From an uncultured Lysobacterales bacterium (lineage in GTDB: Bacteria; Pseudomonadota; Gammaproteobacteria; Xanthomonadales; Xanthomonadaceae), in assembly GCA_946886865.1 (NCBI GenBank), contig CAMPJI010000011.1, forward strand, positions 1-48,986: a DNA stretch of 48,986 bases, read 5' to 3'. Positions 20,096 to 29,168 of this stretch are shown one piece after another. Position 1 is the first letter of the stretch; each line of letters begins with the position of its first letter. A program made the translations under genes and the position numbers. The notes beneath the pieces are model-generated. The model did not search any database. It was given only the letters and a program-made list of their open reading frames with translations, and was not told the DNA's origin.

Positions 20096-20477
20096 GGGGT
20101 GTGGCACCGCGACGGTGCGGATAAGAGGGTGCCTCTGCCCAGGCAGCTTCAGTGGCGATCAACGGAGGAGCGACGCAAAGCGTAGACCTGCATGGTCACG
20201 CATGCGGGTACGCGCACGCAGTTCTACGGCCTTGTGTTCGCATGGCTGCTGGCTGCCGATCAGCCGCCATCTTTCCAGACGTTTGGCGCAAGGTGCCCGT
20301 CGTGCCGATCCGCCAAATCCACGCATCGCGTGGTGCGGCTTCGCTATGCACGCAGCTTCGATGTGATTTGACTGACGCGTATGCACCGCAGGCATGGGGC
20401 GCTGTTGTAACTGTCCCAGCATGCATGCCCTTCGCGGCACGCGGCGGGAGATCCGAGAGGCACAAAAAAGAGAGGCA
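20096..20477. other. Spacer between two facing terminators
   Basis: This stretch has visibly lower GC than its surroundings. The open frames across it (up to 135 codons) have no family resemblance, no ribosome site and no coding-like codon bias. It contains a few short palindromes but no repeat matching the rest of the window. It may be a decayed gene remnant or plain spacer; I see nothing more definite. Confidence 0.4.
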
Positions 20478-20507
20478 ACAAAAAAGGCCGCGGAAATCCG
20501 CGGCCTT
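20478..20507 (-). terminator. Rho-independent terminator of the rpsB-tsf operon
   Basis: On the minus strand AAGGCCGCGG, loop ATTT, CCGCGGCCTT is followed by a run of T residues (the AAAAAAA at 20478-20485 on the plus strand). It is about 27 bases after the tsf stop and would end the rpsB-tsf message. Confidence 0.9.
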
Positions 20508-20533
20508 CTTCTTTACTGCGCTGGCGCGCTGGC

Positions 20534-21415
<882 letters not shown>

Positions 21416-21443
21416 GGGGATCTACCTCGATATTCGTGAAGTT

Positions 21444-21512
21444 GTAGGAGCGACGTAAGTCGCGACCGCCGGCACCAGTGAAGCTGCGGATCGCGACTTA
21501 CGTCGCTCCTAC
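21444..21512. repeat. GTAG-type inverted repeat between rpsB and tsf
   Basis: A unit beginning GTAGGAGCGACGTAAGTCGC at 21444 is mirrored by its complement ending at 21512, with a spacer of about 23 bases. The pair lies in the transcribed gap of the rpsB-tsf operon and would fold into a large hairpin in the message. It belongs to the same family as the pairs at 113-181, 29053-29121 and 34847-34923. Confidence 0.88.
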
Positions 21513-21563
21513 AAAAAGCTGGAACGCGGCCGCGCAACATGGCGCGGCCGCGTGACACGGGTC

Positions 21564-22439
21564 TTACTCGGCCTTGGCGTCGTCGGCCTTGGCTTCGACC
21601 TTGGCGTCGGCCGGAGCGGCCTCGGCGTCGGTCGCCGGCTCGTCGGCCTTCTTGGCGGCGGCCTTCTTGGCCGGAGCGCGGCGGGCCGGCTTGTCCTTGG
21701 CGGACTCCTCGCCACCTTCGGCGAAGTCTTCCTCGCGGACGCTGCCCGGCGTCGGGGCGGCGGCCTTGCCTTCGAGCACGGCGTCAGCGGCGGCGCGGGC
21801 GTACAGCTGCACGGCGCGGATGGCGTCGTCGTTGCCCGGGATCGGGTAGTCGACCAGCGCCGGGTCGTAGTTGGTGTCGACCACGGCCACGACCGGGATG
21901 CCGAGCTTGCGGGCTTCCTGCACGGCGATGTTCTCGTGGCCGATGTCGATCACGAACAGCGCGTCGGGCAGGCGGTTCATTTCCTTGATGCCGCCCAGCG
22001 AGGCCAGCAGCTTGTCGCGCTCGCGGCGCAGGCCCAGCACTTCGTGCTTGACCAGCTTCTCGAAGGTGCCGTCGGTCTCGGCCGCTTCCAGCTCCTTCAG
22101 GCGGCCGACCGACTTCTTCACGGTGGCGAAGTTGGTCAGGGTGCCGCCCAGCCAGCGCTGGGTCATGTACGGCATGCCGCAACGCTCGGCTTCTTCCTTC
22201 ACGGCGTCGCGCGCGGAGCGCTTGGTGCCGACGAACAGGATCATGCCGCGCTTCTGGGCGATGCCCGAGATGAAGTTCATCGCGTCGTTGAACAGCGGAA
22301 CCGTCTTCTCGAGGTTGATGATGTGGATCTTGCCGCGGGCGCCGAAGATGTACGGGCCCATCTTGGGGTTCCAGTAGCGGGTCTGGTGGCCGAAGTGGAC
22401 ACCGGCCTCCAGCATCTGGCGCATGGTGATCTGGGACAT
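21564..22439 (-). CDS. rpsB: 30S ribosomal protein S2 with Lys/Ala-rich C-terminal tail
   Basis: Ribosomal small-subunit protein. The 291-residue product begins [20 protein letters not shown] and shows [25 protein letters not shown] and [19 protein letters not shown], all standard S2 motifs. It is about 50 residues longer than the E. coli protein. The extra C-terminus is a low-complexity basic then acidic tail ([19 protein letters not shown], then Ala/Asp/Glu-rich). The ATG at 22439 is clear; longer upstream frames have no homology. It is first in the rpsB-tsf operon with a leader of about 227 bases. Confidence 0.97.
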   Translation of the reverse strand: MSQITMRQMLEAGVHFGHQTRYWNPKMGPYIFGARGKIHIINLEKTVPLFNDAMNFISGIAQKRGMILFVGTKRSARDAVKEEAERCGMPYMTQRWLGGTLTNFATVKKSVGRLKELEAAETDGTFEKLVKHEVLGLRRERDKLLASLGGIKEMNRLPDALFVIDIGHENIAVQEARKLGIPVVAVVDTNYDPALVDYPIPGNDDAIRAVQLYARAAADAVLEGKAAAPTPGSVREEDFAEGGEESAKDKPARRAPAKKAAAKKADEPATDAEAAPADAKVEAKADDAKAE

Positions 22440-22672
22440 CGTGGTAGAGCTCCAGGCAATGGAACCGGCCGCCAGGGTTGTGGGGCGGCTGCCTCGGCAC
22501 GGGGCCTGGGCGAGGTTCCGGGGTTGGGCCTCCCCGCTGCCACCGTGGCCAGATCCCGAACGCCGCTGTGGCGGAACGGGACACCCCGGCACGGGGGTTT
22601 GCAGCGGGTGTGTATTCGCCGGTGACGCCCGGCGTGGGCGGCTGGCAGGCACGGAGCCGGCGCAGCCGCGGG

Positions 22673-22701
22673 ATTCTAGCCGGTTGTGGACACGGAGGCA
22701 A
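22673..22701 (-). promoter_or_regulatory. Promoter of the rpsB-tsf operon
   Basis: On the minus strand a -35 TTGCCT (22701-22696) and a -10 TAGAAT (22678-22673) are 17 bases apart. Transcription would start near 22666 and leave an untranslated leader of about 227 bases before rpsB. A long leader fits the S2-mediated autoregulation known for rpsB in gammaproteobacteria, but I cannot show the S2-binding fold here. Confidence 0.65.
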
Positions 22702-22828
22702 TCGGGACGGGCGGTTGGCCGTGGTGCCCGCCGATCAGGGCGGAGGGGACGCATCGGTGCCCGTCCATGGACAGCACGCCACCTGGCTGCGCGCTGGGCC
22801 TCGCTGCCCACACCCCCGCCGCATCGGC

Positions 22829-22834
22829 GATAAT
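22829..22834 (+). promoter_or_regulatory. -10 element directly before map (leaderless transcript likely)
   Basis: GATAAT ends six bases before the map ATG (GGCGATAATGCGCGGATG). Transcription starting seven bases downstream would begin at the A of the start codon, and no Shine-Dalgarno sequence is present. No clear -35 is visible. Confidence 0.55.
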
Positions 22835-22840
22835 GCGCGG

Positions 22841-23617
22841 ATGCCCATTACGCTCAAATCCCCCGAGGACATCGAGAAGATGCGCGTCGCCGGCCGTCTG
22901 GCCGCCGAGGTGCTGCAGGTCGTCGCCCCGCACGTGAAGCCGGGCGTGACGACCGAGGAGCTGGACCGCATCTGCCACGACCACATCGTCAACGTGCAGG
23001 GCGCGATCCCGGCCAACGTCGGCTACAAGGGATACCCCAAGACCGTCTGCACCTCGGTCAACAACGTCATCTGCCACGGCATCCCGAGCGAGGCCAAGGT
23101 CCTGAAGGACGGCGACATCGTCAATATCGACGTCACTGTGATCAAAGACGGCTGGCACGGCGACACCAGCCGCATGTACCTCGTCGGGACCCCGTCGGTG
23201 ATGGCCAAGCGCCTGGTCGACGTGACCCGCGAGGCGATGTTCCGCGGCATCCGCGTCGTGCGCCCCGGCGCCACGCTGGGCGACGTCGGAGCGGCCATCC
23301 AGCAGTACGCCGAGTCCGAGCGCTTCAGCGTGGTGCGGGAGTACTGCGGGCACGGCATCGGGCAGATCTACCACGACGAGCCGCAGGTCCTGCACTACGG
23401 GCGGGCCGGCGAGGGCGTGGTGCTCAAGCCGGGGATGACCTTCACCATCGAGCCGATGATCAACGAGGGCGCGCGCCACACGCGGCTGCTGCCCGACGGC
23501 TGGACGGTGGTCACCAAGGACCGCAAGTTGTCCGCGCAGTGGGAGCACACCGTCGCGGTGACCGACGACGGTGTGGAGATCCTCACCCGCGTGCCGGGCG
23601 ACGACAACGACCTATGA
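22841..23617 (+). CDS. map: Type I methionine aminopeptidase
   Basis: Removes the initiator Met from nascent proteins. The 258-residue product has the five metal ligands in order: Asp in VNIDVTV, Asp in HGDTSRM, His in CGHGIG, Glu in FTIEPMI and Glu in [20 protein letters not shown] is also conserved. The ATG at 22841 matches the family N-terminus ([21 protein letters not shown]). It is divergent from rpsB, a common proteobacterial arrangement, and overlaps glnD by four bases. Confidence 0.97.
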   Translation: MPITLKSPEDIEKMRVAGRLAAEVLQVVAPHVKPGVTTEELDRICHDHIVNVQGAIPANVGYKGYPKTVCTSVNNVICHGIPSEAKVLKDGDIVNIDVTVIKDGWHGDTSRMYLVGTPSVMAKRLVDVTREAMFRGIRVVRPGATLGDVGAAIQQYAESERFSVVREYCGHGIGQIYHDEPQVLHYGRAGEGVVLKPGMTFTIEPMINEGARHTRLLPDGWTVVTKDRKLSAQWEHTVAVTDDGVEILTRVPGDDNDL

Positions 23618-26265
23618 GCGCGGTCGGCGCCGGCGACGCCGCTTCGGCGCAGGCCGGGGCGGAGCGGCACCCCGGACCTGACGATTCCGCCTGGGCGGCG
23701 CAGGTGCGCGGACAGCTGGCGGAGGCCGATGCCGGCTTCGCGGCGCGCTTCGACGAGGGGGCGGACGTCGACCGCCTGGTCGCCGAGCGTGCGGCCGTCG
23801 TCGACACGCATGTCCAGGCCGCCTGGCAGCGCTGCGTCCCGCCGGAGGCGCCCCTGGCCCTCTTCGCCGTGGGCGGGTACGGGCGCGGCGAACTGTTCCC
23901 GCAATCGGACGTGGACCTGCTGGTGCTGGCCGAACCGGCGGCCTCGACCGCGTGCGCCGACGCGTTGGCGCGCTTCTTCGCGGTCCTCTGGGATGCCGGC
24001 CTGCCGGTGGGCCATGCGGTGCGCTCGCTTGGCCAATGCACCGATTCCGCGCGCGAGGACATCACCGTGCTCACCGCGCTGCTGGAGGCGCGCCCGCTGG
24101 CCGCCAACGAGCTGGAGCGCCGCGAGTTGCAGACCGCCGCCTCGCCGCGGCTGGTGTGGCCGCCGCAGGACTTCTTCGAGGCCAAGCGACGCGAGCTGCG
24201 CGAGCGCCATGCGCGCTATGGCGACACCTCCGACAACCTCGAGCCCAACCTGAAGGAAGGCCCGGGCGGCCTGCGCGACGTGCAGACGCTGCACTGGATG
24301 GCGCTGCGCATTATCGGCACCGCCGATCTGGAGGCGCTGGTCGCCTTCGGCCAGCTCGGCGCCGACGAGGTGACCACCCTGGAGCGCGAACGCCGGGCGC
24401 TGTCGCGCCTGCGCTTCGGCCTGCACCTGGTGGCCGACAAGCGCGAGGAGCGCCTGCGGTTCGATTACCAGAAGCCGCTGGCCGCGCGGCTGGGGTTCGA
24501 GGACACCGACGACACGCTCGCGGTCGAACAGATGATGCAGGGCTTCTACCGGAGCGCGGCCATCGTGCTGCGCATCGGCGAGCGCCTGCTGCAGCGGTTC
24601 GAGGAGCAACTGGAAGGCGAAGCCGAGCCCGAACCGATCGACGAGCGCTTCGACCTGCGGCGCGGGTATCTGGCGGCGTCGTCGGACGCCTGGCCGCGCG
24701 ACCTGGCCGACGTGTTCGACCTGTTCGCGACATGGGCGGCGCACGCCGACGCGGTGCGCGGGCTGCACTCGCACACCGCGCGCGAGCTGGCCGAGGCGCT
24801 GCCGCGGCTGCCCGGTTTCAAGCAGGCCAGCCCCGAGCTGCGCCTGCGGTTCATGCAGTTGCTGCGCGGCCCGCAACCGGTGCAGACGCTCACGCGCATG
24901 GCCCGCCTGGGCGTGCTGGGGCGCTGGATCCCGGCGTTTGCGCGGGTGTCGGGGCGCATGCAGTTCGACCTGTTCCACGTGTACACCGTCGACCAGCACA
25001 CGCTCGCGGTGCTGAAGAACCTGGCGTCGTTCGCCTCGGGGCAGCGCGACGAGCGCTTCGCGATGGCGCACGAGGTCTGGCCGCGCCTGCGCAAGCCCGA
25101 GTTGCTGCTGCTGGCCGGCCTGTTCCACGACATCGCCAAGGGCCGCGGCGGTGACCACTCCGAACTGGGCGGCGACGATGCGCGCGAATTCTGCGAGGCC
25201 GTTGGCCTGTCCGCGCCGGACACCGCCATGGTCGAGTGGCTGGTGCGCCAGCACCTGCTGATGTCGCGCACCGCGCAGAAGGAGGACATCACCGAGCCGG
25301 AGGTGATCCACCGCTTCGCCGGGAAGGTCGCCGATCGCGAACATCTCGACCCCCTGTACCTGCTGACCTGCGCGGACATCGCCGGGACCTCTCCCAAACT
25401 CTGGAACGCCTGGAAGGACCGGCTGATGGCCGACCTCTACACCGCCACGCGGCTGGTGATGCGGCGCGGACTGGAGCACCCGGTCGCACTGGAAGAGCGC
25501 ATTGCGGAGATCCGCGACACCACCCGCGCGATGCTGTCGGCGCTCGGCCACGACGATGCCGCGATCGATGCCATGTTCGCGCGGATGCCCGATGCCGGGT
25601 TCCAGCGCGGGCGGCCCGACCAGCTGGCCTGGCAGGCGATCGCGCTGCGTGGGGTGGGTGCCGGCGACACCCGCGTTCGGGCACGGCCGGTCACGGCGCA
25701 GGCCGGTGCGCTGGAAGTGTTCGTCCATTCGCCCAACCGCGACGGCCTGTTCGCCGCGATCGTCGCCAAGCTCGACCGCCTGGGCCTGGCGATCCTGCAG
25801 GCGCGGGTGCTCGACGGCCCGGACGGCACCATCTTCGATACGTTCGAAGTGATCCCGTCCGACCCGCGTTACACGCCGACCGCCGACGAGGTGGAACGCA
25901 AGCTCGCCGCGGCGCTCGACGGGCCGCTGGACCGGATCCGGCCGGCGCGGCGCACGCAGCCGCGGCACCTGAAGCATTTCCGCATAGCGCCGCAGGTGGC
26001 CTTCGACGAGGGCACTGACGGGCGCACCACCCTCAGCTTCGTGTGCACCGATCGGCCCGGCCTGCTGGCCGAGGTGGCCGCCGTGCTGCGCAACCAGTCG
26101 CTGCGCGTCCACGACGCGCGCATCGCCACCTTCGGCGAGCGCGCCGAGGACGTGTTCCAGCTCACTACGTCCGATCCGGCAGGCCGCGGCCTTCCGTTGG
26201 ACGACGCCCACCAGCAGGCGCTGCGCGAAGCGCTGCTGCATTGTTTCGAAGGAGAAAGCGCATGA
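23614..26265 (+). CDS. glnD: PII uridylyltransferase / uridylyl-removing enzyme GlnD
   Basis: Bifunctional nitrogen sensor that uridylylates and de-uridylylates PII proteins in response to glutamine. The 883-residue protein has the nucleotidyltransferase motif [17 protein letters not shown] (residues 87-103), the conserved [13 protein letters not shown] segment, an HD hydrolase domain with [13 protein letters not shown] (His505-Asp506), and two C-terminal ACT domains ([15 protein letters not shown] and [12 protein letters not shown]). Length matches the E. coli protein (890). ATGA overlap with map upstream and dapD downstream suggests one operon. Confidence 0.97.
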   Translation: MSAVGAGDAASAQAGAERHPGPDDSAWAAQVRGQLAEADAGFAARFDEGADVDRLVAERAAVVDTHVQAAWQRCVPPEAPLALFAVGGYGRGELFPQSDVDLLVLAEPAASTACADALARFFAVLWDAGLPVGHAVRSLGQCTDSAREDITVLTALLEARPLAANELERRELQTAASPRLVWPPQDFFEAKRRELRERHARYGDTSDNLEPNLKEGPGGLRDVQTLHWMALRIIGTADLEALVAFGQLGADEVTTLERERRALSRLRFGLHLVADKREERLRFDYQKPLAARLGFEDTDDTLAVEQMMQGFYRSAAIVLRIGERLLQRFEEQLEGEAEPEPIDERFDLRRGYLAASSDAWPRDLADVFDLFATWAAHADAVRGLHSHTARELAEALPRLPGFKQASPELRLRFMQLLRGPQPVQTLTRMARLGVLGRWIPAFARVSGRMQFDLFHVYTVDQHTLAVLKNLASFASGQRDERFAMAHEVWPRLRKPELLLLAGLFHDIAKGRGGDHSELGGDDAREFCEAVGLSAPDTAMVEWLVRQHLLMSRTAQKEDITEPEVIHRFAGKVADREHLDPLYLLTCADIAGTSPKLWNAWKDRLMADLYTATRLVMRRGLEHPVALEERIAEIRDTTRAMLSALGHDDAAIDAMFARMPDAGFQRGRPDQLAWQAIALRGVGAGDTRVRARPVTAQAGALEVFVHSPNRDGLFAAIVAKLDRLGLAILQARVLDGPDGTIFDTFEVIPSDPRYTPTADEVERKLAAALDGPLDRIRPARRTQPRHLKHFRIAPQVAFDEGTDGRTTLSFVCTDRPGLLAEVAAVLRNQSLRVHDARIATFGERAEDVFQLTTSDPAGRGLPLDDAHQQALREALLHCFEGESA

Positions 26266-27410
26266 GTTCCAGGAAGCCGGCCAAGAAGACGGCGCGCGGC
26301 AAGTCCCCCGCCAAGGGCACGGCCAAGAGCACGGGCAAGAGCACGGCCAAGAGCACGGGCAAGAGCACGGGCAAGGGCGCCGGCAAAGCAGCCGGCGCTC
26401 CGGTCGCCGCCGACAAGCCCGCCGCGAAGAAGGCCGGCAAGGCCGTGGGCAAGTCCGCCGCCACCCAGGCGCCGGGGAAGAAAGCCGCGCCGGCGCCGGC
26501 CGCCAAGCGCACCGACGGCGGCAAGGCCACCGCGCCCAAGGCCGCGCCCGCGCCGCGCAAGTCCGCCAAGGCCGCGGCGCACGACGAGCTGAAGTTCCTG
26601 ATCGACAGCGCGTTCGAGCGCCGCTCCATGTTGACGCCCGACGAGGTCGAAGGCTCGACGCGCCCGGCGGTCGAGCGCGCGATCGAAGGCCTGGAGAGCG
26701 GTGACTTCCGTGTCGCCGAGCCCGACGGCAAGGGCGGCTGGACCGTCAACGAGTGGTTGAAGAAGGCCGTGCTGCTGTACTTCCGCACCCAGGACATGGA
26801 GCTGGTGGAGTCCTATCCCTCACCGTTCTGGGACAAGGTGCCGGCGCGCTTCGCCGAGTTCGACGAGGCCGCGTTCCGCAAGCTGGGCGCACGCGTGGTG
26901 CCCGGTGCCATCGTCCGCCGCGGCAGCCACATCGGCCGCGATGTCGTGCTGATGCCCAGCTTCGTCAACATCGGTGCGCACGTGGGCGAGGGCACGATGG
27001 TCGACACCTGGGCGACGGTCGGTTCGTGCGCGCAGATCGGCAAGCACTGCCACCTGTCCGGCGGCGCCGGCATCGGCGGCGTGCTCGAGCCGCTGCAGGC
27101 CACGCCGACCATCATCGAGGACCACTGCTTCATCGGCGCGCGCTCTGAAGTGGTCGAGGGCGTCATCGTCGGCCACCACAGCGTGATCGGCATGGGCGTG
27201 TTCCTCGGCCAGTCCACGCGCATCTACAACCGCGCCACCGGCGAGGTCAGCTACGGCCGCATCCCGCCGTACAGCGTCGTGGTGTCCGGGCAGCTGCCGT
27301 CGGCCGACGGTTCGCACTCGCTGTATTGCGCGGTGATCGTCAAGCAGGTCGATGCCAGGACCCGCAGCAAGACCAGCATCAACGACCTGCTGCGCGGGCT
27401 GGCGGAGTAG
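26262..27410 (+). CDS. dapD: Tetrahydrodipicolinate N-succinyltransferase DapD with histone-like N-terminal extension
   Basis: Succinylates tetrahydrodipicolinate in the lysine/meso-DAP pathway. The catalytic part starts near residue 108 ([20 protein letters not shown]) and contains [11 protein letters not shown], the left-handed beta-helix ([20 protein letters not shown]) and [13 protein letters not shown]. The first 105 residues are a Lys/Ala/Ser/Thr/Gly stretch resembling bacterial H1-like proteins, with KSTG and KSTA units. The start at 26262 has an excellent ribosome site (AAGGAG, seven bases away) and overlaps glnD by four bases. The only in-frame alternative I see is an internal GTG near 26443, which has no such site. 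The total is 382 residues against about 274 in E. coli. Confidence 0.93.
   Translation: MSSRKPAKKTARGKSPAKGTAKSTGKSTAKSTGKSTGKGAGKAAGAPVAADKPAAKKAGKAVGKSAATQAPGKKAAPAPAAKRTDGGKATAPKAAPAPRKSAKAAAHDELKFLIDSAFERRSMLTPDEVEGSTRPAVERAIEGLESGDFRVAEPDGKGGWTVNEWLKKAVLLYFRTQDMELVESYPSPFWDKVPARFAEFDEAAFRKLGARVVPGAIVRRGSHIGRDVVLMPSFVNIGAHVGEGTMVDTWATVGSCAQIGKHCHLSGGAGIGGVLEPLQATPTIIEDHCFIGARSEVVEGVIVGHHSVIGMGVFLGQSTRIYNRATGEVSYGRIPPYSVVVSGQLPSADGSHSLYCAVIVKQVDARTRSKTSINDLLRGLAE
26325..26372 (+). repeat. 12-bp tandem repeat inside dapD
   Basis: Four consecutive copies of AAGAGCACGG(G/C)C encode Lys-Ser-Thr-Gly/Ala. A fifth, diverged copy follows. The unit is a multiple of three, so copy-number change would keep the reading frame. 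Confidence 0.9.
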
Positions 27411-27413
27411 GGC

Positions 27414-27773
27414 ATGGCGACCACCCTCTACGGCCTGTCCAACTGCGACACCTGCCGCAAGGCGCGCAAGTGGCTGGAGCGCTTCGGCGTCGAGCATGCG
27501 TTCGTCGACTACCGCGACCAGCGCCAGGCGCCGGAGACGCTGGTGCAGTGGCGCGATGCGCTGGGTGGCTGGGACGCGATGGTCAACAAGTCCTCGACCA
27601 CGTGGCGCACCCTGCCCGATACGCGCAAGTCGCCGGGCTCGGACGCGGAGTGGAAGCTGCTTCTGAAGGAGTACCCGCAGCTGGTCCGGCGCCCCGTGGT
27701 CGTCACCGGCGACGGCACGGTGACGCAGGGGTTCTCCGACAACGGCTTCAAGAAGCGCTTCGACCTGGGCTGA
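27414..27773 (+). CDS. Spx/ArsC-family thioredoxin-fold protein (YffB-like)
   Basis: Small 119-residue protein with a CxxC at Cys11/Cys14 (YGLSNCDTCRKARKWL) and the family end RRPVVVTGDGTVTQGFSDNGF. Family members include arsenate reductase and YffB; in E. coli yffB is just upstream of dapE, as here. The triplet dapD-yffB-dapE argues for a housekeeping role rather than arsenate resistance, but the function of YffB is not settled. It begins four bases after dapD, so it is co-transcribed. Confidence 0.9.
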   Translation: MATTLYGLSNCDTCRKARKWLERFGVEHAFVDYRDQRQAPETLVQWRDALGGWDAMVNKSSTTWRTLPDTRKSPGSDAEWKLLLKEYPQLVRRPVVVTGDGTVTQGFSDNGFKKRFDLG

Positions 27774-27792
27774 CGCGCGCCTTCATGCAACC

Positions 27793-27820
27793 GTAGCCCG
27801 GGTAAGCGCAGCGCGCCCGG
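27793..27820. repeat. GTAGCCCGGG-type palindromic repeat
   Basis: GTAGCCCGGGTAAGCGCAGC followed by GCGCCCGGG lies between the YffB-like gene and dapE. A related unit on the opposite strand lies at about 33651-33680. This is a second REP family that shares the GTAG head. Confidence 0.75.
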
Positions 27821-27866
27821 GAACCCGGGCCGGACGGCCACGGCGACGACACGATGGAACCGCCCC

Positions 27867-29012
27867 ATGAGCGATGTACTGGACCTCACCCTTGACCTGA
27901 TCGGCCGTGCTTCGGTGACGCCGGACGACGCGGGCTGCCAGGCGCTGGTCGCGCGGCGGCTTGAAGCCGCCGGCTTCGAGTGCGAGCACCTTCTTCTGGG
28001 CGAGGTCGACAACCTCTACGCGACCTTCGGCGATCCGGCCGCGCCCACGTTGTTGCTGCTCGGCCATACCGACGTGGTGCCGACCGGGCCGCGCGAGGCA
28101 TGGGCCAGCGATCCGTTCGTGCCGGAGATCCGCGATGGCGTGCTGTACGGGCGCGGCGCGGCGGACATGAAGGGCAGTGTCGCTGCGTTCGTGGTCGCCG
28201 CCGAGCGCTTCGCCGCAGCGCATCGCGCGCCGCCGGGCCGGCTGGCCCTCCTGCTGACCTCGGACGAGGAAGGCGACGCGATCGACGGTGTGCGCCGTGT
28301 CGTCGGGCTGTTCCGCGACCGCGGCGAACGCCTGGACTGGTGCATCACCGGGGAGCCGTCTTCCACGAAAGAACTCGGCGACCTGCTGCGCGTGGGGCGC
28401 CGTGGCAGCCTGTCGGCGCGTCTGCAGGTCCACGGCGTGCAGGGCCACGTCGCGTATCCGGACAAGGCGCGCAATCCGGTGCACCTGGCGCTGCCGGCGC
28501 TGGCCGAACTCACTGCGCGGCGCTGGGACGACGGTTTCGAGACGTTTCCACCGACCAGCCTGCAGGTCAGCAACATCGCCGCCGGCACCGGCGCCAACAA
28601 CGTCACTCCGGGCACGCTGGAGGTGCAGTTCAACCTGCGCTTCAACCCGACCTGGAGCGCCGAGGCGCTGGAGCGCGAGTGCGAAGCCGTGCTGCGCGCG
28701 CATGGACTCGACTACGCGATCCACTGGCACCGCAGCGGTGAACCCTTCCACACGCCGGAAGGCGCATTGCGCCAGGCCGCGCGCGAGGTGCTCACGGCGC
28801 ATCGTGGCCAGCCGCCCGAGGAAAGCACCGGCGGCGGCACGTCGGACGCACGCTTCATCGCGCCGCTGGGCACTCAGTGCATCGAGATCGGACCGGTCAA
28901 TGCCAGCATCCACCAGGTCGACGAGCACGTGCGCGTCGCCGACCTGGAGGCGTTGCCGGGCCTGTATCTGGCGCTGATCGAAAAGATGCTCGTCCCGTCG
29001 GAAGGACTGTAG
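27867..29012 (+). CDS. dapE: Succinyl-diaminopimelate desuccinylase DapE
   Basis: Binuclear zinc M20 hydrolase that releases LL-DAP for lysine and peptidoglycan. The 381-residue protein has the metal ligands in [11 protein letters not shown] (His), RGAADMKGS (Asp), TSDEEGDA (Glu pair), TGEPSS, and the C-terminal GGTSDARF and QVDEHV. Length matches E. coli (375). The terminal TAG lies inside a GTAG-type repeat that starts at 29009, so the last residues and the stop may have been set by repeat insertion. It is separated from the upstream gene by a 93-base gap with a REP unit. Confidence 0.97.
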   Translation: MSDVLDLTLDLIGRASVTPDDAGCQALVARRLEAAGFECEHLLLGEVDNLYATFGDPAAPTLLLLGHTDVVPTGPREAWASDPFVPEIRDGVLYGRGAADMKGSVAAFVVAAERFAAAHRAPPGRLALLLTSDEEGDAIDGVRRVVGLFRDRGERLDWCITGEPSSTKELGDLLRVGRRGSLSARLQVHGVQGHVAYPDKARNPVHLALPALAELTARRWDDGFETFPPTSLQVSNIAAGTGANNVTPGTLEVQFNLRFNPTWSAEALERECEAVLRAHGLDYAIHWHRSGEPFHTPEGALRQAAREVLTAHRGQPPEESTGGGTSDARFIAPLGTQCIEIGPVNASIHQVDEHVRVADLEALPGLYLALIEKMLVPSEGL

Positions 29013-29165
29013 GAGCGGCTTCAGCCGCGATCACCTGTCTCCCCAAGCTGTTGTAGGAGCGACGTGAGTCGCGACCGCGCACCTCCGGGGATCGGTGGGT
29101 CGCGACTCACGTCGCTCCTGCAGAGGCCTTCGAGATGGCGTGATCGCGGCTGAAGCCGCTCCTAC
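29009..29165. repeat. Cluster of GTAG-type palindromes between convergent genes
   Basis: It contains a unit GTAGGAGCGGCTTCAGCCGC at 29009-29032, an inverted pair of GTAGGAGCGACGTGAGTCGC units at 29053-29076 and 29098-29121, and an inverted copy of the first type at 29143-29165. The whole array is symmetric: outer units of one family flank an inner pair of another. It fills the gap between convergent dapE and the acylase gene and could act as a bidirectional transcript end. Confidence 0.88.
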
Positions 29166-29168
29166 AGG

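Noticed and set aside
23395..26241. A 948-codon open frame antisense to glnD
   Set aside because: It is the mirror of a strongly conserved gene. In DNA of about 70 % GC, stop codons are rare on all strands. Its composition is Arg/Gly/His-rich with no domain.
27414..27773. Arsenate reductase for arsenic resistance
   Set aside because: The neighbours are dapD and dapE, not ars genes. The same gene order as E. coli yffB-dapE favours a YffB-type protein.
29009..29165. A CRISPR-like array
   Set aside because: The units are palindromic, alternate in orientation, and lack regular spacers and cas genes. They fit REP/SMAG elements.
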